From Gammaproteobacteria bacterium (GTDB taxonomy: Bacteria > Pseudomonadota > Gammaproteobacteria > Pseudomonadales > Halieaceae), in contig JAIBDN010000011.1 in assembly GCA_024686215.1 (NCBI GenBank), positions 1 through 57,795 of the forward strand: a stretch of DNA of 57,795 nt. Reading direction: 5' to 3'. The translations under genes and the position numbers were made by a program. How positions within the stretch are numbered: the stretch's first letter is position 1; the number at the start of each line of letters is the position of its first letter. Below, in pieces: positions 18,172 to 26,886 of this stretch. The notes beneath the pieces are model-generated. The model saw only the letters and a list, made by a program, of their open reading frames with translations. It searched no databases and was not told the DNA's origin.

Positions 18172-18636
18172 CTATCCCAGGCCTTCGAAATCCAATTGCC
18201 GCAAACCCTCATATAACACTACCGCGGTTGCGTTGCTGAGATTCAGGCTGCGACTGTCGCCAGCCATGGGAATACGGATACAGGCCTCAGGGCCCAGGTT
18301 ATCCAGTATGTCCTGGGGCAGGCCGCGGGTTTCCGGACCAAACAACAGGGCATCACCGTTGCGGTATTGCACCTGGTGATAGCTACTGTGGCCTTTGGTG
18401 GTAATGGCGAATACGCGAGGATTGTCCTGCGTGTTGTAAAATGTCGCAAGATCGGGGTAAACCTGGACATCGGCGAACTCGCGGTAATCCAGCCCGGCGC
18501 GGCGCATTCTTTTATCGTCCAGGGTGAAACCCAGTGGCTCGATCAGGTGCAGAGAGCATCCTGTATTCGCACACAGGCGAATAATATTCCCGGTGTTGGG
18601 AGGAATTTCTGGCTGGTAGAGGACGACTCTTAACAT
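18172..18636 (-). CDS. trmL: tRNA (cytidine(34)-2'-O)-methyltransferase TrmL
   Basis: TrmL is a SPOUT-fold methyltransferase that 2'-O-methylates the wobble base of tRNA-Leu species. The 154-residue product begins MLRVVLYQPEIPPNTGNI and contains the knot motifs FGPETRGLP and RSLNLSNATAVVLYE, all typical of the family. The ATG at 18636 is used; a longer frame runs back into ntrC. It is the last gene of the glnA-ntrBC string, starting 40 bp after ntrC. Confidence 0.95.
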   Translation of the reverse strand: MLRVVLYQPEIPPNTGNIIRLCANTGCSLHLIEPLGFTLDDKRMRRAGLDYREFADVQVYPDLATFYNTQDNPRVFAITTKGHSSYHQVQYRNGDALLFGPETRGLPQDILDNLGPEACIRIPMAGDSRSLNLSNATAVVLYEGLRQLDFEGLG

Positions 18637-18676
18637 CTCTGCATGGTAGCCGGGGCGGTAGTCTGCCGCCAGTAAC

Positions 18677-20086
18677 TTAAGATTCCAGCGCCAAATCCTT
18701 GATTTTACGCGTGAGCGTGTTGCGCCCCCAACCCAGCAATTCGGCGGCATCACGCTTACGTCCCTGGGAATGTTGCAGGGCGACTTCGATCATGACTTTT
18801 TCAAAGGCGGGAGTGGCTTCCTGCAGAATGTGATGTTTGCCCTGCACCAGTTCATTGCGTGCCCAGCGGTACAGAAGATCCCGCCAGTCTGCCGTCTCAG
18901 CTTCGTTTGCTGGAGTGTCAGTTCTGCCCAATTCCGGTGGCAAGTCACTCAAATGAACTTCCCGCCCGGAGGCCATTACGGTGATCCAGCGACAGGTGTT
19001 TTCCAGCTGTCGCACATTGCCGGGCCATTCCAGCGAGGTCAGAAATGCCTCGGTTTCGCTCAGCAAAATTTTGGGTTCGCCACCCAGTTCCTCGGCAGCC
19101 TCTTGGAAAAAGTACTGCATCAAGCGTGGAATGTCCTCACGTCGCTGGGACAAGCGGGGTATGTGGATGCGAATTACATTGAGTCGGTGGAACAGGTCTT
19201 CGCGAAAGTCACCTCGGTGCACCAGTGTTTCCAGGTCCTGGTGGGTGGCGGCGATGATGCGCACGTCGACATTGACCGGTGTATGGCCACCGACGCGGTA
19301 GAATTCGCCGTCGGCCAGCACCCGCAGAAGTCGAGTCTGGGTCTCCGCCGGCATGTCGCCTATTTCGTCCAGAAACAGTGTGCCCCCGTCGGCCTGCTCG
19401 AAACGACCCTGGCGTTTGCTGTTGGCACCGGTAAACGCGCCTTTTTCGTGGCCAAACAACTCTGATTCCATCAAGTCCCTGGGGATCGCCGCCATATTCA
19501 GGGCGATAAAGGGGCTGGCTGAGCGAGGGCTGTGTCGATGCAGGGCGTGGGCGACCAGTTCCTTGCCGGTGCCGGATTCGCCGTTAATCAATACGGTGAT
19601 GTTGCTGTGGGCCAGGCGACCGATGGCACGAAAGACTTCCTGCATGGCAGGAGCCTCTCCAATGATCTCCGTCTGCGGCAGTTGCTCAGGCTCAGGGGTG
19701 TGCTGGTTTTTTTCCTGGGTCTGGGCCAGGGCACGCTCGGTGATGGCGACCACCTCATCCAGGTCAAAGGGTTTGGGCAGGTATTCGAAGGCGCCGCGCT
19801 GGTAGGACTCCACGGCGCTGTCCAGATCTGAATGAGCGGTGGTGATAATGACCGGCATATCCGGGTAGCTGTCCTTAAGTCGCTTCAGCAGTGCCAGGCC
19901 GTCGGTACCGGGCATACGTATATCGCTGATGATGACGTCTGGCTGTTCGGAGCCGATGCGTTGTAGCAACTGCTCCGCATCTTCGAAGCTTTCGTTGTCT
20001 ATGCCCGCCTGGGTGAGGGCTCGCTCCAGGACCCAGCGGATCGAACTGTCATCGTCCACGACCCAGACTTTAGTCTGTTTGTGCAT
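18677..20086 (-). CDS. ntrC: Nitrogen regulation response regulator NtrC
   Basis: A sigma-54 activator of 469 residues. The receiver domain carries phospho-acceptor Asp55 (IISDIRMPG). The AAA+ domain has Walker A GESGTGKE (169-176) and the sigma-54 contact loop GAFTGA (216-221). The C-terminal Fis-type helix-turn-helix reads AAELLGWGRNTLTRK. NtrC-P switches on nitrogen-scavenging genes. Its start overlaps the end of ntrB by 17 bp, so the pair is translationally coupled. Palindromes matching its binding site lie before glnA and before ntrB. Confidence 0.97.
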   Translation of the reverse strand: MHKQTKVWVVDDDSSIRWVLERALTQAGIDNESFEDAEQLLQRIGSEQPDVIISDIRMPGTDGLALLKRLKDSYPDMPVIITTAHSDLDSAVESYQRGAFEYLPKPFDLDEVVAITERALAQTQEKNQHTPEPEQLPQTEIIGEAPAMQEVFRAIGRLAHSNITVLINGESGTGKELVAHALHRHSPRSASPFIALNMAAIPRDLMESELFGHEKGAFTGANSKRQGRFEQADGGTLFLDEIGDMPAETQTRLLRVLADGEFYRVGGHTPVNVDVRIIAATHQDLETLVHRGDFREDLFHRLNVIRIHIPRLSQRREDIPRLMQYFFQEAAEELGGEPKILLSETEAFLTSLEWPGNVRQLENTCRWITVMASGREVHLSDLPPELGRTDTPANEAETADWRDLLYRWARNELVQGKHHILQEATPAFEKVMIEVALQHSQGRKRDAAELLGWGRNTLTRKIKDLALES

Positions 20087-21140
20087 TCTTGCATTCCATT
20101 GGTAGTTGAATAGTAAATCTGGTCAGGCCCGGACTACTTTCGCATTCCAGCAGGCCGCCGTGTCGATTAATGATGGATTGGGCGATGGAGAGTCCCAGGC
20201 CAGTGCCGTCGGCGCGCCCGGTGACCATGGGTGCAAAGACCGCGTGCAACAGATCATCGGGAACACCTGGCCCGTTATCGATAATATCAACACGGCAACC
20301 CAGCCGATGCCGAACTGCCCCCACTGTCAATTGCCGCTGTGCGCGGGTGCGCAGCGTGATCTGGCATTGTCGCGGTGATTCCGCCGCCTGCAACGCGTTG
20401 CGTACGATATTCAATACGGCTTGTACCATCTGTGCGCGATCTGCTGGAAACTCTGGCAGGCTGGGATCATAATCCCTGACTATGGTGACCTGATTATTGG
20501 ACTCCGCTGTAATCAGGTTGCACACGTGTTCCAGCACCTCATGGATATTGCGTTGCTGAAGATTCAATTTCTGGTTGGGCCCCAGTAGTCTGTCTACCAG
20601 GTCACGCAGGCGATCTGCCTCGCGGATAATGACCTGGGTGTATTCAGTCAGACTCTCGTCAGGTAATGCTCTGGCCAGTAACTGGGCTGCTCCACGAACG
20701 CCCCCCAGCGGGTTTTTGATTTCGTGGGCGAGGCCGCGTATGACCGCGCGCGTTGTCTCCTGAGAATGAATCAGGCCCTCTTCGCGGCTGATTTTCAGCA
20801 GCCTATCTACTGGCTGTATTTCCACCAGCAGGGCAATGTCGCACTGACTTTCGCTCACTGGCGTCACCATCATATCGACATGAATTTCCTGGCCGCCAAG
20901 CAGCATCAGTGAGATGCCTCTCTGTGATAGTGGGCTTTTCTCGCGGGCAACCTGCTGTAAACCGTGCAGCAGGTTGTCTGGTTGCAGCAGTAATTGACGC
21001 GCGTGACATCCCACGTAGCGAGTTTCGGAGATCTCCAGCAGGGCCTGCCCGGCAGCATTCAGGGCAACCACGCACAGCTGCGCGTCCAGCGCGATAATAC
21101 CCGTGCTGATATTGTCCAGAATGTCCTGGTCCTGGTGCAT
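20070..21140 (-). CDS. ntrB: Nitrogen regulation sensor kinase NtrB (GlnL)
   Basis: A cytoplasmic two-component kinase/phosphatase of 356 residues that phosphorylates NtrC when nitrogen is short and is controlled by PII. An N-terminal PAS domain (about 8-110) is followed by the H-box with His139 in GLAHEIKNPLGG. N, G1 and G2 boxes (NIVRNALQA, DNGPGV, GTGLGLS) complete the ATPase domain. The ATG at 21140 follows GAGGTAA; the frame is open 21 codons further upstream without a better start. A sigma-54-type promoter sequence and an NtrC site lie upstream. Confidence 0.96.
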   Translation of the reverse strand: MHQDQDILDNISTGIIALDAQLCVVALNAAGQALLEISETRYVGCHARQLLLQPDNLLHGLQQVAREKSPLSQRGISLMLLGGQEIHVDMMVTPVSESQCDIALLVEIQPVDRLLKISREEGLIHSQETTRAVIRGLAHEIKNPLGGVRGAAQLLARALPDESLTEYTQVIIREADRLRDLVDRLLGPNQKLNLQQRNIHEVLEHVCNLITAESNNQVTIVRDYDPSLPEFPADRAQMVQAVLNIVRNALQAAESPRQCQITLRTRAQRQLTVGAVRHRLGCRVDIIDNGPGVPDDLLHAVFAPMVTGRADGTGLGLSIAQSIINRHGGLLECESSPGLTRFTIQLPMECKNAQTD

Positions 21141-21186
21141 TGTTACCTCATGTTTGTCCGTTCGGCACAAGCCGACTACCAGTACT

Positions 21187-21202
21187 TGCAATAATGGAGC
21201 CA
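21187..21202 (-). promoter_or_regulatory. Candidate sigma-54 promoter of ntrBC
   Basis: On the minus strand TGGCTCCATTATTGCA matches the sigma-54 pattern TGGCAC-N5-TTGCA with one mismatch; GG and GC are exactly 10 nt apart as required. Its predicted start point lies about 36 nt before the ntrB ATG. An NtrC palindrome lies about 180 bp upstream. Confidence 0.65.
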
Positions 21203-21351
21203 AAATGAGGCAGGGGACACCTTAATCTGCGCTGTGCCTGAATTCAGTGCGTAAGGACGAAAGTGACCACTTACTTATTTCCTGTTCCCTGTGTTTATAG
21301 CGTTGGCGACGCAGGGAGCGGATAGGCAGGAGGGCACCCTTACAGCATAGC

Positions 21352-21366
21352 GCACCAATATGGTGC
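21352..21366. promoter_or_regulatory. NtrC-binding palindrome upstream of ntrB
   Basis: GCACCAATATGGTGC is a near-perfect dyad and matches the classic NtrC enhancer site before enteric glnA (GCACCA-N3-TGGTGC). It lies between the DUF4124 gene and ntrB, suited to control ntrBC by NtrC itself. Confidence 0.8.
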
Positions 21367-21389
21367 ATTATGCCGTGGGCTGTGTCCAG

Positions 21390-21932
21390 CTAATTGCCAG
21401 CCCGACGATTGGGGCTGTTGATGGAGGGGCGCAGCACGTAGACACGTACCGGCTCTGAACTGCCCAGGGATTGTAGCTGAGTATCCACCACTGCAACGGT
21501 AATATCATGGGCCCCTCGAAATACGTTGGTCAGAGACCAGGAGTTGGCGCGCTGTGGGTCGCCCCAGGGTATGCCGTCCATGTATAGCTGTAGCGATAGC
21601 CCCTGCCCCAGAGCAGGCTCGACGTCCACAGTGACCGAAAAATTGCCGGGTCCCATGGGTATGGTGGTTTCGTTGGCGGGAATCAGAATGCTCACCGCAA
21701 AAGCATCACCCTCTGGCTCCTGCGCTTTTGGCGCCTCTTGTGGCCGTGGTCTCACCGCTGTGGCCGGCGTGGTATTGGTTTCTGGCAATGTCACCTGCTC
21801 GGAAGAGGTGCTGGCGGCCGGGGGTTTGTCGGTGAATACGATGTTGCCCTGTGCATCGGTTGTTCTGTAGATTTGCTGCGCGCCGACATTGGCCGTCAGC
21901 AGCATTAATGTGATCAACAGTGCCCTGGCCAT
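21390..21932 (-). CDS. Secreted DUF4124-domain protein
   Basis: A 180-residue exported protein with a signal peptide of about 18 residues ending in NVGAQQ. A DUF4124 unit follows (QIYRTTDAQGNIVFTDKPP), then a Pro/Thr/Ala-rich linker of about 45-75. The C-terminal beta-sandwich-like region (ISILIP-type strand to VYVLRPS) looks like the Ig-like part found in other DUF4124 proteins. The function is unknown. It regularly lies between glnA and ntrB in this class of bacteria, as here, but a nitrogen role has not been shown. A possible membrane- or wall-associated role is inferred from the signal only. Confidence 0.85.
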   Translation of the reverse strand: MARALLITLMLLTANVGAQQIYRTTDAQGNIVFTDKPPAASTSSEQVTLPETNTTPATAVRPRPQEAPKAQEPEGDAFAVSILIPANETTIPMGPGNFSVTVDVEPALGQGLSLQLYMDGIPWGDPQRANSWSLTNVFRGAHDITVAVVDTQLQSLGSSEPVRVYVLRPSINSPNRRAGN

Positions 21933-22031
21933 GGCGGTACCTCGAGGTTGCGTGTTCAGTGTGGCTACTTTAGCAGATAAGCGTCGCAGCGTTGAATTCC
22001 TCTGTACGGGTGGAAATACGAAATCAGGGGC

Positions 22032-22061
22032 AAAAAAAGGCCCGCTGTATAAAAGCGGGCC
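22032..22061 (-). terminator. Rho-independent terminator after glnA
   Basis: On the minus strand GGCCCGCT pairs with AGCGGGCC around a 7-nt loop and is followed by seven T. It lies 20 bp after the glnA stop and separates glnA from the DUF4124-ntrBC genes. Confidence 0.92.
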
Positions 22062-22081
22062 GGTCGCGAAAGCCTGGCGGC

Positions 22082-23488
22082 TTACACGGAGTAGTACATG
22101 TCGAACTCGACCGGGTGAGTGGTCATGTTCAGGCGCTCAATTTCCGCATTCTTCAATTCGATGAAGGCATCGATCATGTCGTCGGAGAAAACGCCACCCA
22201 TGGTCAGGAACTCGCGATCCGCATCCAGGGCTGCCAATGCTTGCTCGAAGCTCGAGGCAACAGTGGGAATAGCTTTACCCTCTTCCGGAGGCAGGTCGTA
22301 CAGATCCTTGTCAGCAGCGTCGCCAGGGTGGATCTTGTTCTGGATGCCATCCAGGCCAGCCATCAGCATGGCAGCGAAGGCCAGGTACGGGTTGGCGGTG
22401 GGGTCCGGGAAGCGAACCTCTACGCGCTTGCCCCTGGGGTTGGGCTCGTAGGGGATACGGATAGAAGCTGAGCGGTTGCGGGCAGAGTAAGCCAGCATGA
22501 CCGGGGCTTCAAAACCGGGTACCAGGCGCTTGTAAGAGTTGGTGGAGGAGTTGGTGAAGGCATTCAGCGCGCGGGCGTGCTTGATGATGCCGCCTATGTA
22601 GTACAGCGCAGACTCAGATAGTCCAGAGTAGCCATCGCCGGCAAAAACGTTCTCCCCATCCTTGGCGATGGACTGGTGTACGTGCATGCCGGATCCGTTG
22701 TCGCCTACCAGAGGTTTGGGCATAAAGGTCGCGGTCTTGCCATAAGCGTGCGCCACGTTGTGAACGCAGTACTTCATGACCTGTACTTCGTCGCCTTTCT
22801 GCACCAAAGTGGAGTAGCGTACTCCAATTTCGCACTGTCCTGCGGTGCCCACTTCGTGGTGATGTACCTCAATGTCCAGGCCCATCTGCTCCATAGCGGT
22901 ACACATGGCGGCACGAATGTCATGCAGGGAGTCAACCGGAGGTACGGGAAAGTAGCCGCCTTTGACGCCAGGGCGGTGACCGATGTTGCCGTCTTCGAAA
23001 TTGTGGTTGGATACCCAGGCCGCTTCTTCGGAGTGAACTTTGTAGCCGGCGCCGGACATGTCAGCGTGCCACTTAACATCATCAAATACGAAGAATTCCG
23101 GCTCGGGGCCGAAGAAAGCAGTGTCGCCAATGCCAGTAGACTTCAGGTATTCCTCAGCGCGTTGCGCCACAGAGCGTGGGTCGCGATCGTAGCCCTGCAT
23201 GGTAGACGGTTCTACCACGTTGCACCGCACGATGACGGTGGCATCATCAGTGAAGGGGTCCAGTATTGAGGCGGAGTCATCCGGCATCAGGATCATGTCG
23301 GATTCGTTAATGCCCTTCCAGCCTGCAATAGATGAGCCATCGAACATCTTGCCACTTTCAAAGAAGTCTTCGCCAGCTTCCTTGGTGGGGATGGTGACAT
23401 GTTGTTCTTTGCCATGGGTGTCGGTGAAGCGCAGGTCGACCCAGCGTACTTCGTTCTCGGTGATCAGCTTCAGAGTTTTCTCTGACAT
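22082..23488 (-). CDS. glnA: Glutamine synthetase, type I (GlnA)
   Basis: The dodecameric ammonia-assimilating enzyme: glutamate + ammonia + ATP to glutamine. The 468-residue sequence has the metal/ATP motifs FGPEPEFF and the latch [10 protein letters not shown]. The adenylylation site DLYDLPPEE places its tyrosine exactly at residue 397, so control by GlnE is expected. The ATG at 23488 follows GGAGGAAA. Upstream are a perfect sigma-54 promoter and an NtrC enhancer, so transcription rises under nitrogen limitation. ntrBC lies downstream on the same strand but behind a terminator. Confidence 0.98.
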   Translation of the reverse strand: MSEKTLKLITENEVRWVDLRFTDTHGKEQHVTIPTKEAGEDFFESGKMFDGSSIAGWKGINESDMILMPDDSASILDPFTDDATVIVRCNVVEPSTMQGYDRDPRSVAQRAEEYLKSTGIGDTAFFGPEPEFFVFDDVKWHADMSGAGYKVHSEEAAWVSNHNFEDGNIGHRPGVKGGYFPVPPVDSLHDIRAAMCTAMEQMGLDIEVHHHEVGTAGQCEIGVRYSTLVQKGDEVQVMKYCVHNVAHAYGKTATFMPKPLVGDNGSGMHVHQSIAKDGENVFAGDGYSGLSESALYYIGGIIKHARALNAFTNSSTNSYKRLVPGFEAPVMLAYSARNRSASIRIPYEPNPRGKRVEVRFPDPTANPYLAFAAMLMAGLDGIQNKIHPGDAADKDLYDLPPEEGKAIPTVASSFEQALAALDADREFLTMGGVFSDDMIDAFIELKNAEIERLNMTTHPVEFDMYYSV

Positions 23489-23595
23489 CTCGTTTCCTCC
23501 GTGGGATAGTAATCAGCCAGCAGTGCTGACCAGTGTTTATCTTGCTGCTACCGGCAACTGCCAGGCGCCAACAAATTGCTGTGCTTTCATCTAAA

Positions 23596-23611
23596 AGCAA
23601 GAGCTGTGCCA
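23596..23611 (-). promoter_or_regulatory. Sigma-54 promoter of glnA
   Basis: Minus-strand TGGCACAGCTCTTGCT is a full match to TGGCAC-N5-TTGCT, with GG and GC 10 nt apart. The predicted start is near 23585, giving a leader of about 97 nt before the glnA ATG. Confidence 0.92.
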
Positions 23612-23704
23612 AAAAAGTGCGACCTCTAACCCTATGAATAATAGGGGTTTTCTAGCAATGCAGATCTGTTATCTGGCATACACGCACTATTTTTGACCGC
23701 ATTT

Positions 23705-23719
23705 GCACCATTATGGTGC
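23705..23719. promoter_or_regulatory. NtrC enhancer site of glnA
   Basis: GCACCATTATGGTGC is a perfect NtrC-type dyad centred about 127 bp before the predicted glnA start, the usual enhancer distance. A weaker half-match, GCACTA at 23684-23689, lies 21 bp (two helical turns) nearer the promoter and could be a second, low-affinity site. Confidence 0.88.
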
Positions 23720-23986
23720 GCGATCTGTAACTGTTTGGGGATTGCGTATGTGACCTGCATAAAAACTTTGGAGAAGTCCGTTTAATACGCGCCTGATCAG
23801 CCGCAGACGTTTATCGCCCCTATGAAATTCGTTGTCAAGTATTTCCCTGAAATCATCATTCAAGGCCAAAGTTTACGCTCTGTGAGTTTAGCGTCATAGT
23901 TCCAGTTTCAGAGGCATGCTGTTTGTTGCGCTTTGGGGTATAATCCGCGCCCTTTTTTAGCCGCTACATCGCCCTGAGGTAATCCC
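23720..23986 (+). promoter_or_regulatory. glnA-typA intergenic region with typA -10 element
   Basis: The two divergent genes are separated by 498 bp. Beyond the glnA control sites, this part holds no plausible ORF or RNA gene that I can recognise. A perfect TATAAT at 23939-23944, preceded by GGGG, sits 43 bp before the typA start and is its likely -10 element; no good -35 is seen at 17 bp. A GAGGTAA ribosome site precedes the TTG start of typA. Confidence 0.6.
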
Positions 23987-25798
23987 TTGATCGAAAAACT
24001 TCGCAATATCGCTATCATTGCCCACGTTGACCATGGGAAAACCACCTTGGTGGATTGTCTATTACAACAATCCGGGACCCTGGATCGCCGATCTGAGGGC
24101 TCCGAGCGCGTCATGGACTCCAACGACCAGGAGCGCGAACGCGGTATCACTATTCTGGCCAAGAATACCGCGATCGAGTGGAACGATTACCGTATCAATA
24201 TCGTGGATACCCCCGGACACGCTGACTTCGGTGGCGAGGTAGAGCGCGTACTCTCCATGGTAGACTCCGTGTTACTGCTGGTGGATGCGGTGGACGGCCC
24301 CATGCCCCAGACCCGTTTTGTGACATCCAAGGCCTTTGAGCAGGGTTTGCACCCTATCGTGGTCGTTAACAAGGTGGATCGCCCCGGCGCTCGCCCTGAC
24401 TGGGTGGTGGACCAGGTATTTGACCTGTTTGACCGCCTGGGCGCTACCGAGGAGCAACTGGACTTCCCGATTATCTTTGCCTCGGCCATTCAGGGCATTT
24501 CCGGACTGGACCATGAGGACATGGGAACGGACATGCAGCCGCTGTTTGAAACTGTTATCGAGCATGTCCCCGCGCCGACAGTAAATTCGGATGGCCCCTT
24601 GCAAATGCAGATCAGCGCCCTGGATTACAACAGTTATGTGGGTGTTATCGGCGTGGGCCGCATATCCCGGGGCGAATTGAAGCCCAACACCCAGGTCATG
24701 GTGGTGGATAGCGAAGGCAAGACGCGCAAGGGCAAGGTCTTGCAGGTGATGGGTTACCTGGGCCTGGAACGGGTCGATGTTGAGTCCGCGGAGGCTGGCG
24801 ATATCGTGTGTATCACGGGTATCGAAGGACTGAATATCTCCGATACGCTGTGTAGTCCGGAGCAGGTGGAAGCGTTGCCGCCGCTATCGGTAGATGAACC
24901 CACGGTGAGTATGACCTTTCAGGTCAATGACTCACCCTTCGCCGGGCGCGAAGGTAAATACGTTACCTCGCGCAATATCAAGGAGCGCCTGGAGCGTGAA
25001 TTGATCCACAATGTGGCACTGCGGGTAGAGCCGGGTGATAGCCCGGACAAGTTCAAGGTCTCCGGTCGTGGTGAACTGCACCTGTCGGTATTGATTGAGA
25101 CCATGCGCCGTGAAGGCTTTGAAATGGGTGTGTCGCGCCCGGAAGTGATTCAGAAGGAAGTCGATGGGGTGATGCAGGAGCCCTACGAACAGCTGGTGAT
25201 CGACTGCGAAGACCAGCATCAGGGTTCGGTCATGGAAGAGCTGGGTCTGCGTCGTGGAGAACTGGAAAATATGGTACCTGACGGCAAAGGCCGGGTGCGT
25301 CTGGAATTTATTATCCCCGCGCGAGGCCTTATCGGCTTCCGCTCGCTGTTTCTTACCCTGACCTCGGGCGGTGGCATCCTGACTCACGTTTTTGATCATT
25401 ACGGTCCGGTAAAAAACGCTGAGATTATTCACCGTATGAACGGTGTACTGGTCTCCATGGTGAAAGGAAAAGCCCTGGGGTATTCCCTGTTCAACCTGCA
25501 GGAGCGCGGCCGCATATTTATAGAGCCCAATGTGGATATCTATGAAGGGCAGATCATGGGCTTGCACAGCCGCGGCAATGACCTCACGGTGAATCCTACC
25601 AAGGGCAAGCAGCTGACCAACGTGCGTGCTTCAGGCACAGACGAAGCACTAACCCTCACTCCGCCGGTACGCCATACCCTGGAGCAGGCACTGGAGTTTA
25701 TCGAAGACGACGAACTGGTAGAGGTCACGCCCGAAAGTATTCGCCTGCGCAAGAAGCTGTTGCAGGAACACGAGCGGCGTAAGGCCGGCCGCGTCTAA
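23987..25798 (+). CDS. typA: Translational GTPase TypA/BipA
   Basis: A ribosome-binding GTPase of the EF-G family that helps 50S assembly and stress or cold adaptation. The 603-residue protein begins [20 protein letters not shown] with the P-loop at 12-20. It has switch motifs RGITILAKN and [17 protein letters not shown] for guanine recognition, and the full BipA C-terminal domain. The start is TTG at 23987: it has a GAGGTAA site, and the protein from there is the canonical BipA N-terminus. dtd follows 16 bp downstream, so an operon is likely. Confidence 0.97.
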   Translation: MIEKLRNIAIIAHVDHGKTTLVDCLLQQSGTLDRRSEGSERVMDSNDQERERGITILAKNTAIEWNDYRINIVDTPGHADFGGEVERVLSMVDSVLLLVDAVDGPMPQTRFVTSKAFEQGLHPIVVVNKVDRPGARPDWVVDQVFDLFDRLGATEEQLDFPIIFASAIQGISGLDHEDMGTDMQPLFETVIEHVPAPTVNSDGPLQMQISALDYNSYVGVIGVGRISRGELKPNTQVMVVDSEGKTRKGKVLQVMGYLGLERVDVESAEAGDIVCITGIEGLNISDTLCSPEQVEALPPLSVDEPTVSMTFQVNDSPFAGREGKYVTSRNIKERLERELIHNVALRVEPGDSPDKFKVSGRGELHLSVLIETMRREGFEMGVSRPEVIQKEVDGVMQEPYEQLVIDCEDQHQGSVMEELGLRRGELENMVPDGKGRVRLEFIIPARGLIGFRSLFLTLTSGGGILTHVFDHYGPVKNAEIIHRMNGVLVSMVKGKALGYSLFNLQERGRIFIEPNVDIYEGQIMGLHSRGNDLTVNPTKGKQLTNVRASGTDEALTLTPPVRHTLEQALEFIEDDELVEVTPESIRLRKKLLQEHERRKAGRV

Positions 25799-25814
25799 TA
25801 GCTGAACCAGACCC

Positions 25815-26252
25815 ATGCGCGCGTTGCTGCAGCGGGTGACCCACGCCAAGGTCTGCGTTGCCGGCGAGTGTGTGGGTGAGATAGAGCGTGGCTTGTTGGT
25901 GTTGCTGGGGCTGGATAAGGGCGATGACCAGACTGCGGTGCAGCGCATGCTGGACAAGCTGCTGGCGTACCGGGTATTTCCTGATAAAGACGGGCGCATG
26001 AACTGCAGCGTAAGCGATGTGGCCGGCGGGGTATTGCTGGTGTCGCAATTTACCTTGTCTGCAGATACGCGCAAGGGGCTGCGTCCGAGCTTTTCTTCTG
26101 CCATGCCGCCTGACCAGGCGCAGGCCCTCTATGAACATATGTTGCAATGCCTGCAACAGCGCCACCAGCCCGTAGCGGCAGGGGTGTTTGCAGCGGATAT
26201 GCAGGTCAGCCTGACCAACGACGGGCCGGTGACCTTCCTGTTGGAAGTCTAG
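25815..26252 (+). CDS. dtd: D-aminoacyl-tRNA deacylase Dtd
   Basis: Dtd hydrolyses D-amino acids (and glycine mischarged on tRNA-Ala) from tRNAs, a proofreading step outside the synthetases. The 145-residue protein has both hallmark motifs, SQFTL at about 77-81 and the cross-subunit NDGPVTF near the C-terminus. Size and motif order are canonical. It follows typA by 16 bp and converges with the acetyltransferase gene. Confidence 0.97.
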   Translation: MRALLQRVTHAKVCVAGECVGEIERGLLVLLGLDKGDDQTAVQRMLDKLLAYRVFPDKDGRMNCSVSDVAGGVLLVSQFTLSADTRKGLRPSFSSAMPPDQAQALYEHMLQCLQQRHQPVAAGVFAADMQVSLTNDGPVTFLLEV

Positions 26253-26258
26253 GGCAGG

Positions 26259-26714
26259 CTAAAGATTGATTTTGTGCAGCATCTGCAGGTGTGGGATGCC
26301 GTCTTCGTCGTATTCGTCGCCTGCCGTAGTAAATCCCAGGCGCGTATAAAACGCTTCGAGGTAGGCCTGCGCATTGATGCGAATAGGGTGTGTGGGCCAG
26401 CGTTCCAGGTTGTAATTGACGCCTCTGGAAACCAGCTCATTGCCCAGGCCAGTACCCCGCCCCGCGGGGGCCACAAGGATGCGCCCCATCGAGCTCTCGG
26501 CATAGCTTAGTCCCGGTTCCAGACAGCGTTGGTAGGCCAGCAGTTCATTCCCGCTCCAGCACAACATATGCATAGCCTGTTGGTCCAGCCCGTCCAGGTC
26601 CTGGTAAATACAATCCTGTTCCACCACGAATACTTCCTGGCGTAGGCGCAAAACCACATACAGTTCGTCGTTGCTCAATGCAGCAAATGGCACAATTTGC
26701 CAGCGATAGCTCAT
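26259..26714 (-). CDS. GNAT acetyltransferase, ElaA family
   Basis: A 151-residue protein of the GNAT fold with the ElaA signature LRLRQEVFVVEQDCIYQDLD at the N-terminal half. The acetyl-CoA loop appears as GRILVAPAGRGTGLGNELV, and RINAQAYLEAFYTRLGF closes the core. ElaA substrates are not established. I use the ATG at 26714, because GGAGA lies just before it; an upstream in-frame TTG overlaps that ribosome site. It is tail-to-tail with dtd (6-bp gap). Confidence 0.9.
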   Translation of the reverse strand: MSYRWQIVPFAALSNDELYVVLRLRQEVFVVEQDCIYQDLDGLDQQAMHMLCWSGNELLAYQRCLEPGLSYAESSMGRILVAPAGRGTGLGNELVSRGVNYNLERWPTHPIRINAQAYLEAFYTRLGFTTAGDEYDEDGIPHLQMLHKINL

Positions 26715-26844
26715 CAGTCTCTCCAAAATGTTATCCGCAAGCGTTCTCCCTCGACGGATTAGTTGCTACTATAGGCGGGAAATAGCCGCCGGAAAAGGCA
26801 GTCAGCAACTTGTCTTGGGCGGTATAACAAAGAGTGACATGTCC

Positions 26845-26870
26845 GGGGCGATACGCCCCCTTTAGTTTTT
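26845..26870 (+). promoter_or_regulatory. GC hairpin with T-rich tail in the leader of the cNMP-domain gene
   Basis: GGGGCG (26845-26850) pairs with CGCCCC (26854-26859) around a 3-nt loop and is followed by CTTTAGTTTTT. It looks like a weak terminator or attenuator, placed 17 bp before the ATG. No plus-strand gene ends just upstream, since elaA lies on the other strand. Regulation by premature termination is an inference. Confidence 0.4.
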
Positions 26871-26886
26871 GAACAGGGGTTTGCCG

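Noticed and set aside
22676-23269. Long open frame antisense to glnA
   Set aside because: It mirrors the codon pattern of glnA, has no ribosome site and no recognisable domain; glnA is certain on the other strand.
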